A model generated the notes under the pieces. That model was given only the letters and a program-made list of their open reading frames with translations, made no database searches and was not told the DNA's origin. Shown in pieces: positions 1 through 9,800 of a DNA stretch of 64,000 nucleotides. A program made the position numbers and the translations under genes. The stretch is taken from contig NZ_PGUW01000015.1 of assembly GCF_002863565.1 (NCBI RefSeq), positions 62,001 through 126,000 on the forward strand. Direction: 5' to 3'. Position 1 is the stretch's first letter; every line of letters begins with the position of its first letter. The stretch is from Bacillus sp. V5-8f. Its GTDB lineage: Bacteria; Bacillota; Bacilli; Bacillales; DSM-1321.

Positions 1-473
1 AACGGATAGTAGAGGGGCGCAACGATGTATTGGTTTATACAACGGATACACTTACTGAAGATTTAGAGGTGACCGGACCAGTCCAGGCTATTATTTATGC
101 CTCTTCCTCTGTTGACGATACTGATTTTACTGTAAAACTTGTGGATGTTCATCCAGATGGAAAGGCTATCAATCTATTGGAAGGCATTCAAAGGGCCAGC
201 TATAGAGATTCTAATGAAGATCCAAAACCAATTACTCCAGGAGAAATTTATGAATACCGCTTCCATGTAGGAAGCACGAGCAATTTATTCAAAAAAGGCC
301 ATAAAATCCGCGTCGAAATTTCAAGCAGCAACTTTCCTGCATTTGACGTAAACTTAAACTCATTTAGAATAGACAAATCTGGAACTTATGCAGATAGCAA
401 GCTAGCTACCCAAAAAATATATCATGACGAGAAATATCCAACGCATGTTGTTCTACCAATCATTCCAAGATAA
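1..473 (+). CDS. CocE/NonD family hydrolase, C-terminal part (gene starts left of window)
   Basis: The frame is open from the first full codon at position 3, so the gene begins outside the window and the TTG at 30 is internal. The 157 visible residues look like the C-terminal beta-sandwich of CocE/NonD and X-Pro dipeptidyl-peptidase (S15) hydrolases: VEGRNDVLVYTTD, LEVTGPVQAIIYASSS, FTVKLVDVHPDG and RVEISSSNFPAFDVN are family-typical blocks. The catalytic alpha/beta-hydrolase part is not in view, so substrate (acyl peptide, cocaine-like ester or other) cannot be judged. A hairpin follows 40 bases after the stop. Confidence 0.85.
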   Translation, partial: RIVEGRNDVLVYTTDTLTEDLEVTGPVQAIIYASSSVDDTDFTVKLVDVHPDGKAINLLEGIQRASYRDSNEDPKPITPGEIYEYRFHVGSTSNLFKKGHKIRVEISSSNFPAFDVNLNSFRIDKSGTYADSKLATQKIYHDEKYPTHVVLPIIPR

Positions 474-503
474 GCGAAGTCTATAATCAATAATCTACGG
501 TCA

Positions 504-731
504 TTAAACTAACAAAGACAACTGCTCCTTATGATATGGGACAGTTGTCTTTTTGCTGGGCTTAAATTCCACCTCATACCAGTCTCGTGTGATTGGTTTC
601 TCTGTTCCCGGTTTTACGGCTCCTTCGTGTTCAACTAGTTTGGCGGTACCAGAGGACAATTTACCCTTTATTATTATCCACTGTATTTCTCTACGGTTTC
701 CTATGGTCCATTTTGACGAATGTACAAGCAA
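504..731 (-). CDS. Doubtful 75-codon reading frame or gene remnant
   Basis: The frame encodes a charged, protein-like sequence (for example IQWIIIKGKLSSGTAKLVEH and ITRDWYEVEFKPSKK). It starts at a TTG with no ribosome site, and its last dozen codons run through the terminator hairpin of the upstream gene. It is not recognised. It may be the remains of an older gene rather than an expressed one. Confidence 0.2.
   Translation of the reverse strand: MLVHSSKWTIGNRREIQWIIIKGKLSSGTAKLVEHEGAVKPGTEKPITRDWYEVEFKPSKKTTVPYHKEQLSLLV
514..555. terminator. Intrinsic terminator after the hydrolase gene
   Basis: AAAGACAACTG pairs with CAGTTGTCTTT around a roughly 16-base loop, followed by a T-run. It lies 40 bases after the hydrolase stop. 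Confidence 0.8.
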
Positions 732-836
732 TAAACGCTCTTAAAGAATATATTGTTCTAGATTAATGGTCAGGAGTGAGCATTATTACGCATTTTTTTG
801 CAAGATTAACCGGAAGAAATGAAGTTCCGCCAAGAA

Positions 837-885
837 GGACTAATCTCGTTGTTTTCAAATGAAGCACCGGAGATTAGTTCTTTTT
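837..885 (+). terminator. Orphan hairpin with T-run
   Basis: GGACTAATCTC pairs with GAGATTAGTTC (one wobble) and is followed by TTTTT. No gene precedes it directly. It is the only structure seen in the 745-1000 gap and may be left from a lost gene. Confidence 0.5.
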
Positions 886-1013
886 GAGGTGTTTTTAAAA
901 TGATGTCCGATGGAAGTTACTTCTTGGATATATCTTCTTTTGTCAGCACACTATAAAATAAAGGAATCGGGGTACCCATTATTATGGAAATATATTGTGA
1001 ATTGTTAAGGATT

Positions 1014-1071
1014 TTTACAAAAGCTTAACCATCGTCCGGTTTTTTTACATTCAATACATAGCTACTTAACA
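1014..1071 (+). promoter_or_regulatory. Putative PhoP boxes of the alkaline phosphatase gene
   Basis: Hexamers close to the PhoP consensus TT(A/T)ACA occur as TTTACA at 1014, TTAACC at 1025, TTTACA at 1044 and TTAACA at 1066. The first two are exactly 11 bases apart and the last two 22 apart, the helical phasing of Bacillus Pho boxes. They sit 50-107 bases before the start codon of a phosphatase gene, which is where such control is expected. Confidence 0.6.
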
Positions 1072-1120
1072 ATCATATATTACTATGTTTTCATAGATAA
1101 CACGAGTGGGGGAAACATAA

Positions 1121-2761
1121 TTGAGTAAAATCAGCAAAAAAGTAGCAGGACTTACTCTAGCAGGAGCTGTAGCGATTTCATCTCTTGCGTTAGCTCCAAA
1201 AAAAGAGGAAGTTGAGGCACAGGATAAAAAGAAACAGCCTACAAATGTAATTATGATGGTTATGGACGGAACCAGTTCCACTGCTACCACATTGTCTAGA
1301 TGGTACAAGGGCGGGAATCTTGCCATGGATCAAATGATGGCTGGTGGAGTAAGAACATATTCAGCCGAGTCTGCCATCACAGATTCAGCACCAGCTGGTA
1401 CGGCACTGGCAACCGGACATAAATCAGATGATAAATATATTGGCATATTGCCTTCAGTAGTTACATCACCAGGCTTGGAACAGGTTAGTGAAAAAGATGC
1501 ACAAAGACCGGTTGCAAATGTATTGGAAGGTGCAAAGCAGCAAGGTAAAGCAACGGGGCTTATCGCCACATCGGAAATTCAGCATGCAACGCCAGCTGAT
1601 TTTTCAGCCCATACTACACATCGCAGCAATTATGGTGACATTGCAGAACAGCAAGTCTACCAAAACATTGATGTAGTATTAGGCGGCGGTAAAGAATCAC
1701 TCTCTCCAGGAACTGGGAAGAATGCCAGAAAAGATGGAGAAGATCTTCTTCAACAACTGGAAAGAAAAAAATATGATTTTGTAGAAAATCGTGATGAGCT
1801 TTTAAATACTAAATCAAATAAAATCTGGGGAAGCTTTGCTCCTGGAGCACTTGCCTATGATATGGACCGTGCAACTACAAAGCCATCTGAGCCTACTCTT
1901 GCGGACATGACTGGTAAGGCTATTGATACACTGAAAAAAGACAAAGATGGATTCTTCCTATTCGTGGAAGGAAGCAAACCGGACTGGGCGGCACATGCGA
2001 ATGATCCGGTAGGTATGATCAGTGATGTCTTGGCTTTTGATGCTGCTGTCAAAAAAGCTGTAGACTTTGCGAAGAAAGACGGCAATACGATGGTTATCGC
2101 AGTAGCAGACCACGGAAACAGCGGTCTGTCCATTGGTAGCCAGAACACGAATTCAACTTACCCTCATACGCCTGTATCAGCTTATATTGATCCGTTGAAG
2201 AAAGCGAAGATGACGGTCGAAGGTGCACTAAGCCAGTTGAAGCCAGATAAATCAAACCTTAAAGAAGTTGCTGCTCTTTACGGGTTAGATGACTTAACGG
2301 CTGAAGAAGAACGAAAATTAATGGAATCCAAAAATCTAGGTCTTGAGATGGCACATATGCTTGCAAACCGTGCAAACCTTGGAATCACATCTACAGGTCA
2401 CACTGGTGAAGATGTATTCTTATATTCTTACGGACCAGAAAGACTATTTGGATTGGTTGAGAACACGGACTTACCTAAGAAAATGGCAAAATTCATGGGC
2501 TTTGACCTAGGTCAGCTAACGAACAAATTGTACGCTAATGCAAAAGAAGGTTTCGAGAAGAAAGGCTATACAACACGTATTGACACTACTGATGCCAATA
2601 ATCCGGTTTTTGTAGCGGAAAAAGGAAACCAAAAGGTTGAGCTTCCAGCTAACAAAAACATCGTGAAGGTTTCAGGTGTTGCAAATGAATTGACTGGTAT
2701 CAACGTATACAACGGAAAAGACTTCTATGTTTCAGAAAGTGTATTCAAGCTAGTTAAATAA
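1121..2761 (+). CDS. Secreted alkaline phosphatase
   Basis: It hydrolyses phosphate monoesters outside the membrane to release inorganic phosphate. The 546-residue product begins with a signal peptide (residues 1 to about 34, KK then a hydrophobic core). The alkaline phosphatase metal and catalytic sites are all visible: D49 in MDGTSS, nucleophile S89 in TDSAPAGTA, D288 and H292 in KPDWAAH, D330-H331 in VADHG and H427 in STGHTGED. It starts at TTG, chosen because GTGGGGGA lies 7-8 bases before it. It is about 85 residues longer than B. subtilis PhoA/PhoB, with the extra length mostly after the DH motif. PhoP-like boxes upstream suggest induction by phosphate starvation. A hairpin closes the unit. 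Confidence 0.93.
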   Translation: MSKISKKVAGLTLAGAVAISSLALAPKKEEVEAQDKKKQPTNVIMMVMDGTSSTATTLSRWYKGGNLAMDQMMAGGVRTYSAESAITDSAPAGTALATGHKSDDKYIGILPSVVTSPGLEQVSEKDAQRPVANVLEGAKQQGKATGLIATSEIQHATPADFSAHTTHRSNYGDIAEQQVYQNIDVVLGGGKESLSPGTGKNARKDGEDLLQQLERKKYDFVENRDELLNTKSNKIWGSFAPGALAYDMDRATTKPSEPTLADMTGKAIDTLKKDKDGFFLFVEGSKPDWAAHANDPVGMISDVLAFDAAVKKAVDFAKKDGNTMVIAVADHGNSGLSIGSQNTNSTYPHTPVSAYIDPLKKAKMTVEGALSQLKPDKSNLKEVAALYGLDDLTAEEERKLMESKNLGLEMAHMLANRANLGITSTGHTGEDVFLYSYGPERLFGLVENTDLPKKMAKFMGFDLGQLTNKLYANAKEGFEKKGYTTRIDTTDANNPVFVAEKGNQKVELPANKNIVKVSGVANELTGINVYNGKDFYVSESVFKLVK

Positions 2762-2771
2762 TATCCTTTAA

Positions 2772-2802
2772 AACAACCCCCGGTTTTCACGGGGGATTGT
2801 TG
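2772..2802 (+). terminator. Terminator of the phosphatase gene
   Basis: AACAACCCCCG pairs with CGGGGGATTGTT 11 bases after the stop. The stem is GC-rich; only a short T-tract follows. Confidence 0.75.
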
Positions 2803-3100
2803 TATTTATCAGAGAATAGATACATAAATAACACAGCATACATAAATTAAAAAGAAGAGGAAAGTTGGACCAATTTGACCTTTCGAGGAAGCGGTGAAAG
2901 TATCGTTTAAGCTGACCTGAGAAAATCTGGTTTATAGTATCAATAAAAAAACCTCCAAATATGGTCCCTAACTCGGTTAATGTCAGGACAAGCATTTAAA
3001 AAATAATGTTGGGAAAAATAAATAACATTATATATAAAAATTGTCCAACTGTTGTTAGAATCCTACGTAATATTCTAGTTATTAAGGTGTGAGAAGAGAA

Positions 3101-5211
3101 ATGCCAGAAAACATTAATTTAAATGATCCGGCGTATTATAATAATCGCGAATTGAGCTGGTTAGCTTTTAATCAACGTGTGTTGGAAGAATCAGAAGACA
3201 ATCGGAACCCTTTACTGGAGAAGCTTAAATTTTTTTCAGTTCGAATTTGGACGAGTTCTTTATGGTCCGGGTCGCTGGTCTTAAAGACCAGATACACGCA
3301 GGGTTTACAAAGCCTGATAATAAATCCGGGTTGACTCCCAAACAACAAATGCAAAAAATCTCAAAGCTGACACACGACATGGTAGCAAGACAATATGATC
3401 GTTACAAAGAGCTATTATCCCTATTATGGAAAGAGAATGTAACTTTTCTTTCCATTCATGACCTTTCGCCAGAAAGTTTAATCAAACTAGAAAGGCACTT
3501 TGATGAAGTTGTTTTTCCGGTGTTAACACCTATGGGTATTGATGCTTATCGTCCTTTTCCAATGCTCGCTAATAAACGTATCAATCTTGCGGTTGTTCTT
3601 ACTGATGAAAAGGAAATGCCCCCTTTAGAAAAGAAAGTGGCGATTGTTCAAGTACCTAAAGGATTTAACAGGTTTGTGGAAGTGTCGAATCAAACGGAAA
3701 CTGGCGAGAGACAATTTATTTTAATTGAGGATTTGATCAGCCATTTCGTTTATAAGCTGTTTCGAGGTTTTCAGGTAAAATCCGTAACACCATTCAGGAT
3801 TACTAGAAACGCTGACTTAGAATTACAAGAGGAGGGAGCAAGGGATCTCCTTAAAGAAATTGAAGAAGAGCTTAAATTCAGGAACTGGGGAGAAACAGTA
3901 CGATTAGAGCTTTCAAAGGAATTAGTTGACGAAGAAATATTTGACTACTTGTTGAATCAGCATAACATTCATGTGAGCGATTCGTATTTGGTATCAGGGC
4001 CTCTGGATTTAACCTTTTTATTTAGTTTTTATAAACACATTGCTCCTATTAAGGAACATTTAGTTTTTGAAAAGTTAATCCCTCATCCCTCAAAGACGCT
4101 AATTAGGGATATCAGCGAGGAAAAGCAAAGTATTTTTGATGTTGTGGCACGGAAGGATATCCTGCTCCATCATCCATAAGAATCGTTCGAGCCTGTCATT
4201 GATTTTATCAGATGCGCTGCTGAAGATCCCGATGTTTTGGCAATCAAACAAACTCTTTACCGTGTAAGTGAGCATTCTCCAATCATTGAGAATTTAAAAA
4301 AGGCTGCAGAACGGGGGAAGCAAGTGTTAGTGCTTGTTGAACTAAAAGCGCGATTTGACGAGGAGCATAATGTTCATTGGGCTAAAGAGCTTGAAAAATC
4401 TGGATGCCACGTGATTTATGGTAAGACACTTTTAAAAACTCATAGCAAGATCACTCTCGTTGTCCGGAAATCAGACAGCAACATTCAACGGTTTGTGCAT
4501 TTGGGAACCGGTAATTATAATGAAGAAACAGCCAAAATATATACGGATTTAGGATTTATTACATCACATCCTGAGTTTGGAATTGATGCAACAAACTTTT
4601 TCAATTATCTGAGCGGTTTTATGGAGAAGCCCAATTTTGAGCATTTTTCTTTGGCTCCCTTTCACATTCGCAATGATTTTCTTCAGTTAGTAGAGGAAGA
4701 AATCAAGTACCATGAACAATATGGCAATGGCAGGATTATTGCAAAAATAAACTCATTGACAGAAAAACAAATCATCAAACAATTGTATGAGGCCTCCCGT
4801 GCCGGAGTTAAGATTGACTTGATTATCAGAGGCATTTGCTGTCTTCGTCCAGGTATAGAAGGGGTTAGCGAAAATATTAGGGTTCGAAGCATAGTGGGAC
4901 GCTTATTGGAACATAGTCGGATCTTTTATTTTCACCATAACGGAGAAGAAAAAACTTTTCTTTCGTCAGCTGATTTGATGACACGAAATTTGGAAAAACG
5001 AGTGGAAATTGCCTTTCCCATATATGATGAGGATCTTAAATACCGGATCAAACATATTCTTTTAACTCTGCTTAGTGATAATGTAAAAGCACGTGAACAA
5101 GACTCTAACGGTTGTTATTTGTATGTAGAAAAAGCGCCCGATGAAGAAGAGATTGACAGCCAAATGATGCTGTTTGAAATGGCTTACGATAAAAAGGATG
5201 ACGAAGAATAG
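3101..5211 (+). pseudogene. ppk1: Polyphosphate kinase Ppk1, broken by a frameshift and a nonsense codon
   Basis: Intact Ppk1 transfers the gamma-phosphate of ATP to polyphosphate through a phosphohistidine. Three consecutive pieces cover the whole family: [16 protein letters not shown] at the N-terminus, [15 protein letters not shown] after a frame change near 3238, and a third piece after an in-frame TAA at 4177. The TAA replaces the usual Tyr of HHPYESFEP; the text reads HHP-stop-ESFEP. The frame change is best explained by loss of 7 bases between TTCAGTT repeats, because restoring them gives the usual five residues between LK and SSNLDEF. Both catalytic histidine contexts survive ([12 protein letters not shown] and [12 protein letters not shown]). 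Start at ATG 3101 is favoured over GTG 3089, which overlaps the AAGGTG ribosome site. Two lesions make sequencing error unlikely but not excluded. Confidence 0.88.
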
Positions 5212-5324
5212 AAAGTCAGAAATAAAAAATGCTTTCCCCAAAATACATATGTTTCCTCGGTTCCTTTTTGTTTACATGGTTCTTCATCAATATGGAAATA
5301 GTAAAAGGGAAAGGACGGTGCTAT

Positions 5325-5696
5325 ATGTTTAAAGGGGTATCATTTTGGGCAGGTGTATTATCTGGAGGCATGGCTCAAATAAATGACACGCGGGCATTGG
5401 CGGCTGGTGCTATGGACAAAAAAGTGTATGCTATTCAAACCACCAAAAATGTCACGGGCAGTTTTGGTACTATGGCTGGACTGGAATATGGTGCAATCCT
5501 TGGATCAGCGATCATTCCGGGAGTGGGAACAATCATTGGATCTATGATCGGGAGCATGATTGGCGGTCGGATTGGTACTTATGTCGGTCATAATGCAGGA
5601 AGCATACTATTTAACAACCCAAATGGGACAAACTACCGATTGTTACATAATGAAATGCCAAAACTCACTCACTCTGAAAATTGCATCACATGTTAA
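5325..5696 (+). CDS. Small glycine-zipper membrane protein
   Basis: The 123-residue product has a central hydrophobic stretch rich in GxxxG spacing (GSAIIPGVGTIIGSMIGSMI then GGRIGTYVGHNAGS), typical of glycine-zipper proteins that pack closely in membranes. Start ATG 5325 is chosen for GGGAAAGGA 10 bases upstream; the frame is open further upstream but without a better site. A CxxC sits at the extreme C-terminus (NCITC). No enzymatic motif is visible. It lies upstream of a P-type ATPase locus, but strand changes between them make shared function only a guess. Confidence 0.65.
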   Translation: MFKGVSFWAGVLSGGMAQINDTRALAAGAMDKKVYAIQTTKNVTGSFGTMAGLEYGAILGSAIIPGVGTIIGSMIGSMIGGRIGTYVGHNAGSILFNNPNGTNYRLLHNEMPKLTHSENCITC

Positions 5697-6052
5697 CTAG
5701 AATCATCAATTGAGTTCTTATAAAAAGTTGGCTAAAAGCAAAAGGCAATAGGGTCGCAATATATTGAAAGACAAAATTGGAGAACCAGGCTAGTAAAAAG
5801 TCCTTCATCCTGGCCAAGAAAGACAAAATTCAAGAACCAGGCAAGTAAAATGTCCTTAACCGTAGATCTGAAACAGGCTCCTTTTCGATTTTATTTCTCC
5901 TATATTACCATGAACGAAACACTTCGTTACTACTTGCTTTGCTAACAGCTTCGTTCAATAACGTGTTAATAAACAATAAGAGAACCGAGAGTGTTTTCGA
6001 CTTACGTTTTAATGTAAATACTTTTTAATACTAGTAGAATACATAAAAAATT
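5697..6052. other. Intergenic stretch with the repeat and no gene
   Basis: Apart from the duplicated 43-44 bp element, only a loose inverted pair GAACGAA...TTCGTTC (about 5912 to 5956) is seen. No ribosome site followed by an open frame was found. Confidence 0.5.
5767..5861. repeat. Two imperfect copies of a 43-44 bp direct repeat, period 52
   Basis: Copy 1 (5767-5810) and copy 2 (5819-5861) share AAAGACAAAATT, AGAACCAGGC and AGTAAAA.GTCCTT with few changes. No reading frame is supported across them. Confidence 0.7.
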
Positions 6053-6091
6053 AACAAGGTACACTACTATAAGATAGTAATGTACCTTGTT
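6053..6091 (-). terminator. Strong terminator for the minus-strand gene ending at 6144
   Basis: AACAAGGTACACTACTAT pairs with ATAGTAATGTACCTTGTT around a 3-base loop. On the minus strand it is followed by TTAATTTTTT. Confidence 0.85.
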
Positions 6092-6143
6092 ATGGATTGT
6101 CTCTTGTTTTTCCTGGCCTTTATGATGAGTGATTTCTCTTTTT

Positions 6144-6689
6144 CTATTCAATTGTTGGTTTGCTTATCAGCGTATTAAAAGCTTGGTCACTCAGAACATT
6201 TGGTGCATTATGCTGTACGTGAATATTTTTCTTTTTTACGGCGACTTTCTTAGCTGGCTTCTTGGTAACCGTACCATTAGTGAGATCATCATTCAATTCT
6301 CTAAAGTTATGATCCATAAATTCTTCACTGGTTTCCATAGCGTGAGATAAGCCTGACAGAGGTTTTTCTACCGGGAACTTCATATCATCAAATACTGAGT
6401 TCATTTTTGTTTTTGTATTTTGTCCAACATTCTTCATCATCTCTGAAAAATCTGGCAAGGCCATTTGTTCTTTTTCCACTTTTGCTTCATCAACAAATGT
6501 GCCCAGTTCTTTTCTCGCCCCGAGCGTTAACATTTTTACTTGATCGCCAACGGAAAGCAAAGCCCCAGCACCCTTAACCAGCATTTTACGCGTTCCTTTC
6601 CTGGCTTCAGGTGACACAGTCAATATAATAGCGGCTGCTGTGAAGGCTATTCCCAATGGATTGCTAAATGATAATAAACGCTTTAACAT
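6144..6689 (-). CDS. Small membrane-anchored protein beside the P-type ATPase
   Basis: The 181-residue product starts with one hydrophobic segment (NPLGIAFTAAAIILTVSPEA, about residues 9-30), then SPEARKGTRKMLVKGAGALL, an amphipathic helical region, and a Lys-rich C-terminal part (KKPAKKVAVKKK). Start ATG 6689 is supported by GAGGAGG 9 bases upstream; the frame extends 16 codons further without a site. It is divergent from the large ATPase gene with about 160 bases between them. The N-terminal half resembles small proteins (DUF5132-like) that accompany P-type ATPases; this is from memory of the family and not proven here. Confidence 0.6.
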   Translation of the reverse strand: MLKRLLSFSNPLGIAFTAAAIILTVSPEARKGTRKMLVKGAGALLSVGDQVKMLTLGARKELGTFVDEAKVEKEQMALPDFSEMMKNVGQNTKTKMNSVFDDMKFPVEKPLSGLSHAMETSEEFMDHNFRELNDDLTNGTVTKKPAKKVAVKKKNIHVQHNAPNVLSDQAFNTLISKPTIE

Positions 6690-6851
6690 GTTGAAAAACC
6701 TCCTCTTTTTCATTAAAGTTTGCCCCAAAAAAGACAATTTTATCCCCAGAAAATATGTAAAACCGACTTTCCGGTTTTGGCGCCGATGAATAAATCAGCT
6801 ACAAAAGAAAAGAATAATTCTATTATCTAACCGGGGAGGTGCCAAAAGCAT

Positions 6852-9800
6852 ATGGAATTATCTTTTAAGAAAAGAGCCTACCATGCTTTGTCAGGGAGGA
6901 TCCGTACAGAATTGTATGGGCTGAAAAACAATCCCGAAGTAGGACTTCGCTTTACAGATATTTTCTCCTCAATAGAAGGAATTCTCCATGTGGAAGCAAG
7001 TATCATCACAGGCAAGGTTCTTGTCTATTATGATGAAAATATTCTTCCGCTCGCTCAATTGTGCTCCTATATCGCACGCTTTGAACAAGCCCTGTTTACT
7101 CACCATTTGGGTGTAAATGGTCCAGTAGACAAGGAACCTCATAAACATGGCATGGAAACAACACAAGAAGATTCCATGGTCTTTAATGAAGTAGCTGTAT
7201 CGCATGAACTTCCGTTAGGGAGAGGTGGACAGGCTCCGCAACAAATGTTTGGGTCCATGTTACGAAACCTTCCAAGCCATTCTAGAGCCCGGGCACCTTC
7301 AGATGATAAAGTGCCCTTGCCCCTAGCCTTATCGGTTGGGGGGCTAGCAATTCTGGGTATAAAACAATTATTTTTCGGTAGGTGGCAATGGGGAAGGCAC
7401 CCTGTTCCTTTTTATATTGCGGCGGGGTTGTCGATTGCAACAGGTTACCCATTTATAAAGAAGAGACTTAAGATGCTATGGCGAGAAAAGAAGGTTAATG
7501 TAGATGTTCTATTATCAGCAAGTGCTATCACTTTGGCATTGATTCGTGAAAATTTGATTGTGTTAGCTGGCTTAAGCTTGATACAGTACTTAAATTGGAA
7601 AAGAAGAGCAACAGTCCGTAACGACCTGATGGATCAGGAATTCGTTTTAGAGGAGATTGAAGCATACAGCCGTATTTCATCAAAGCTTGGGTTTCTCGGA
7701 GCAGCAGCTGCATTTGCAGTCACTCGAAACCCGATGGTGTTTTTAGCTGTTTTGCTTGCTGCAAATCCACGTCCAATCACTGTTTCCACTGAATATGCGT
7801 GGAAACAGGCAGAGCATGCGGCCAGAGAAAATAAGAAAGCCATTCCTAAGAATGGGTCTGTGTATCAGTTAACAAAACTAAACACGATTGTGTTTGAAGA
7901 TGCTTCACTTTTATCCACAGAAGGATCTATTTTAAAAGAGTGCATTCCCCTGTTGACTCTTTTAGCAGGTGGGAAAGTTTCATTTATCAATAACGAATAT
8001 AAAATTAATCCTAATCGTTTAGCAGAAAGCCTAAAAGAATTCAGGATCGAGTTGATCCCGCATGATCAACTTCAAATACAAAAGCGCGAAGATGTACTTG
8101 TAGTTGTCAAGGAAGAGGCTCTTGAAAAGAATAAAGTGATTTCCTTTTATCCATACTGCACATTTGACGAAATACGGGACGTAACAAAAACGATGGATTA
8201 TAGCCTGGGTCTAAAGAGGTTGGTTAAACAAAACGGATTATTAACCAAGCTTTGGAACGTAACAGGGTCCATTTTGGCGATGCCTCTAGTCATTAGTGCC
8301 CCGCTTATAAATTTAATAGGTGATGTATTATCTTTACAGTTCATGTCGAGAGCAAAGGTTTGGACGGAACGCCAGTTATCTAGTTCTGGTATCCGCGGAA
8401 GTGGACTTTCCAAGACAGGTAAAACACCATGGCATTCAATGCAAGCTGGTAAAATTTTGCGTCACTTTAAGACGGATACTGAGAATGGCCTAAGCGATGA
8501 ACAAGTAAATGAGGCACTTAAGCTGTATGGCAAAAACCAGCTTATATCGAAAGCCCGTCCTCATTGGATAACAACCTACTTAGCCCAGTTTAAAGAATTT
8601 ACCACGCAGGTATTGGGTGCGACCGCGCTTCTTAGCATGTTTACAGGCCATTTGTTTGATGGTCTTATCATGGGTACTATTCTTTTGGTTAACGCCGGAA
8701 TTGGCACATTCCAAGAAAGAAAAGCAGATCGCGCAGTTGAAATGATGAGCCAATTTGTTCCTCCAACCTGCCGGGTCATTCGCGAGGGTGAGGTAAGTGA
8801 TATTGCAGCGCACGAACTAGTGCCTGGAGATATTGTTGAGCTCGAATCTGGTGACCGAGTGCCTGCTGATCTTCGGATAATCCAATCCTGGAGCTTAGAG
8901 GTTAATGAATCAGCATTGACTGGCGAATCGCTCCCAGTTGCAAAGCAGGAGTCCCACATAAAGGAAACTGTGCCGATTACAGACAGAACTAACATGATCT
9001 ATATGGGTACGCATATTACTCGTGGAAAGTGTAAGGCGGTTGTTGTCCAAACAGGCAAACATACAGAAATGGGCCATCTGTTAACCCTTTTAACCGAGGA
9101 TGAAGATCATGCCACACCGCTTCAAAAGCAAGTGACATCCATAAGTAAGAAATTTATGAAAGGTGCTCTGGCAGTGGGGGTACTTGTTTTTGTCTCGGGA
9201 TTATTAAGGGGAGTGCCAATTACGCAGATGGTTAATACCTCCCTGGCTCTCACAGCTTCAGCGATACCGGAAGGACTCCCGATGACCATTACCTTTGCCC
9301 TGACAGCAGGCATTTTCCGTATGGCAAAAAATAAAGCACTGGTACGAAAATTATCCGCCCTGGAAACATTGGGGAGGACGACCGTAATATGTACTGATAA
9401 AACTGGTACTTTAACGAAAAATGAAATGACTGTCAAACGGATTTTAACTCTAGACAAAGAGTTTCTGGTTACTGGAGATGGTTATAACCCAGTTGGTGGA
9501 ATTATGGAAAATGGGGTAACTGAAACAGAGTGTCCCGATGTAGAGCAGCTATTGAAGATAGGTCTGGCCTGCAATAATGCTCACATCTATGAAGTTGAGG
9601 GGAAATGGAATGTTAAAGGTGATCCTACTGAAGGGGCGCTTCTTTCGCTTGCCGAAAAATCTGGGTTAACAAAAAATAACCATCGCTTTAAACGGCTTGA
9701 AGAAATTCCTTTTGACTCAAGCAGTGGAAAAATGAGTGTTGTTTGCCATGAAGAAAATAACGAGAACCAATGCTTTGTTATGACAAAGGGTTCTGTTGAA

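Noticed and set aside
2768-2995. 75-codon minus-strand frame downstream of the phosphatase
   Set aside because: No ribosome site, and it runs through the phosphatase terminator. The hydrophobic composition is explained by AT-rich sequence.
3230-3260. Programmed -1 frameshift on the T-run in ppk
   Set aside because: A slip would leave two residues fewer than the family has before SSNLDEFF, and a second stop exists later, so a deletion is the better explanation.
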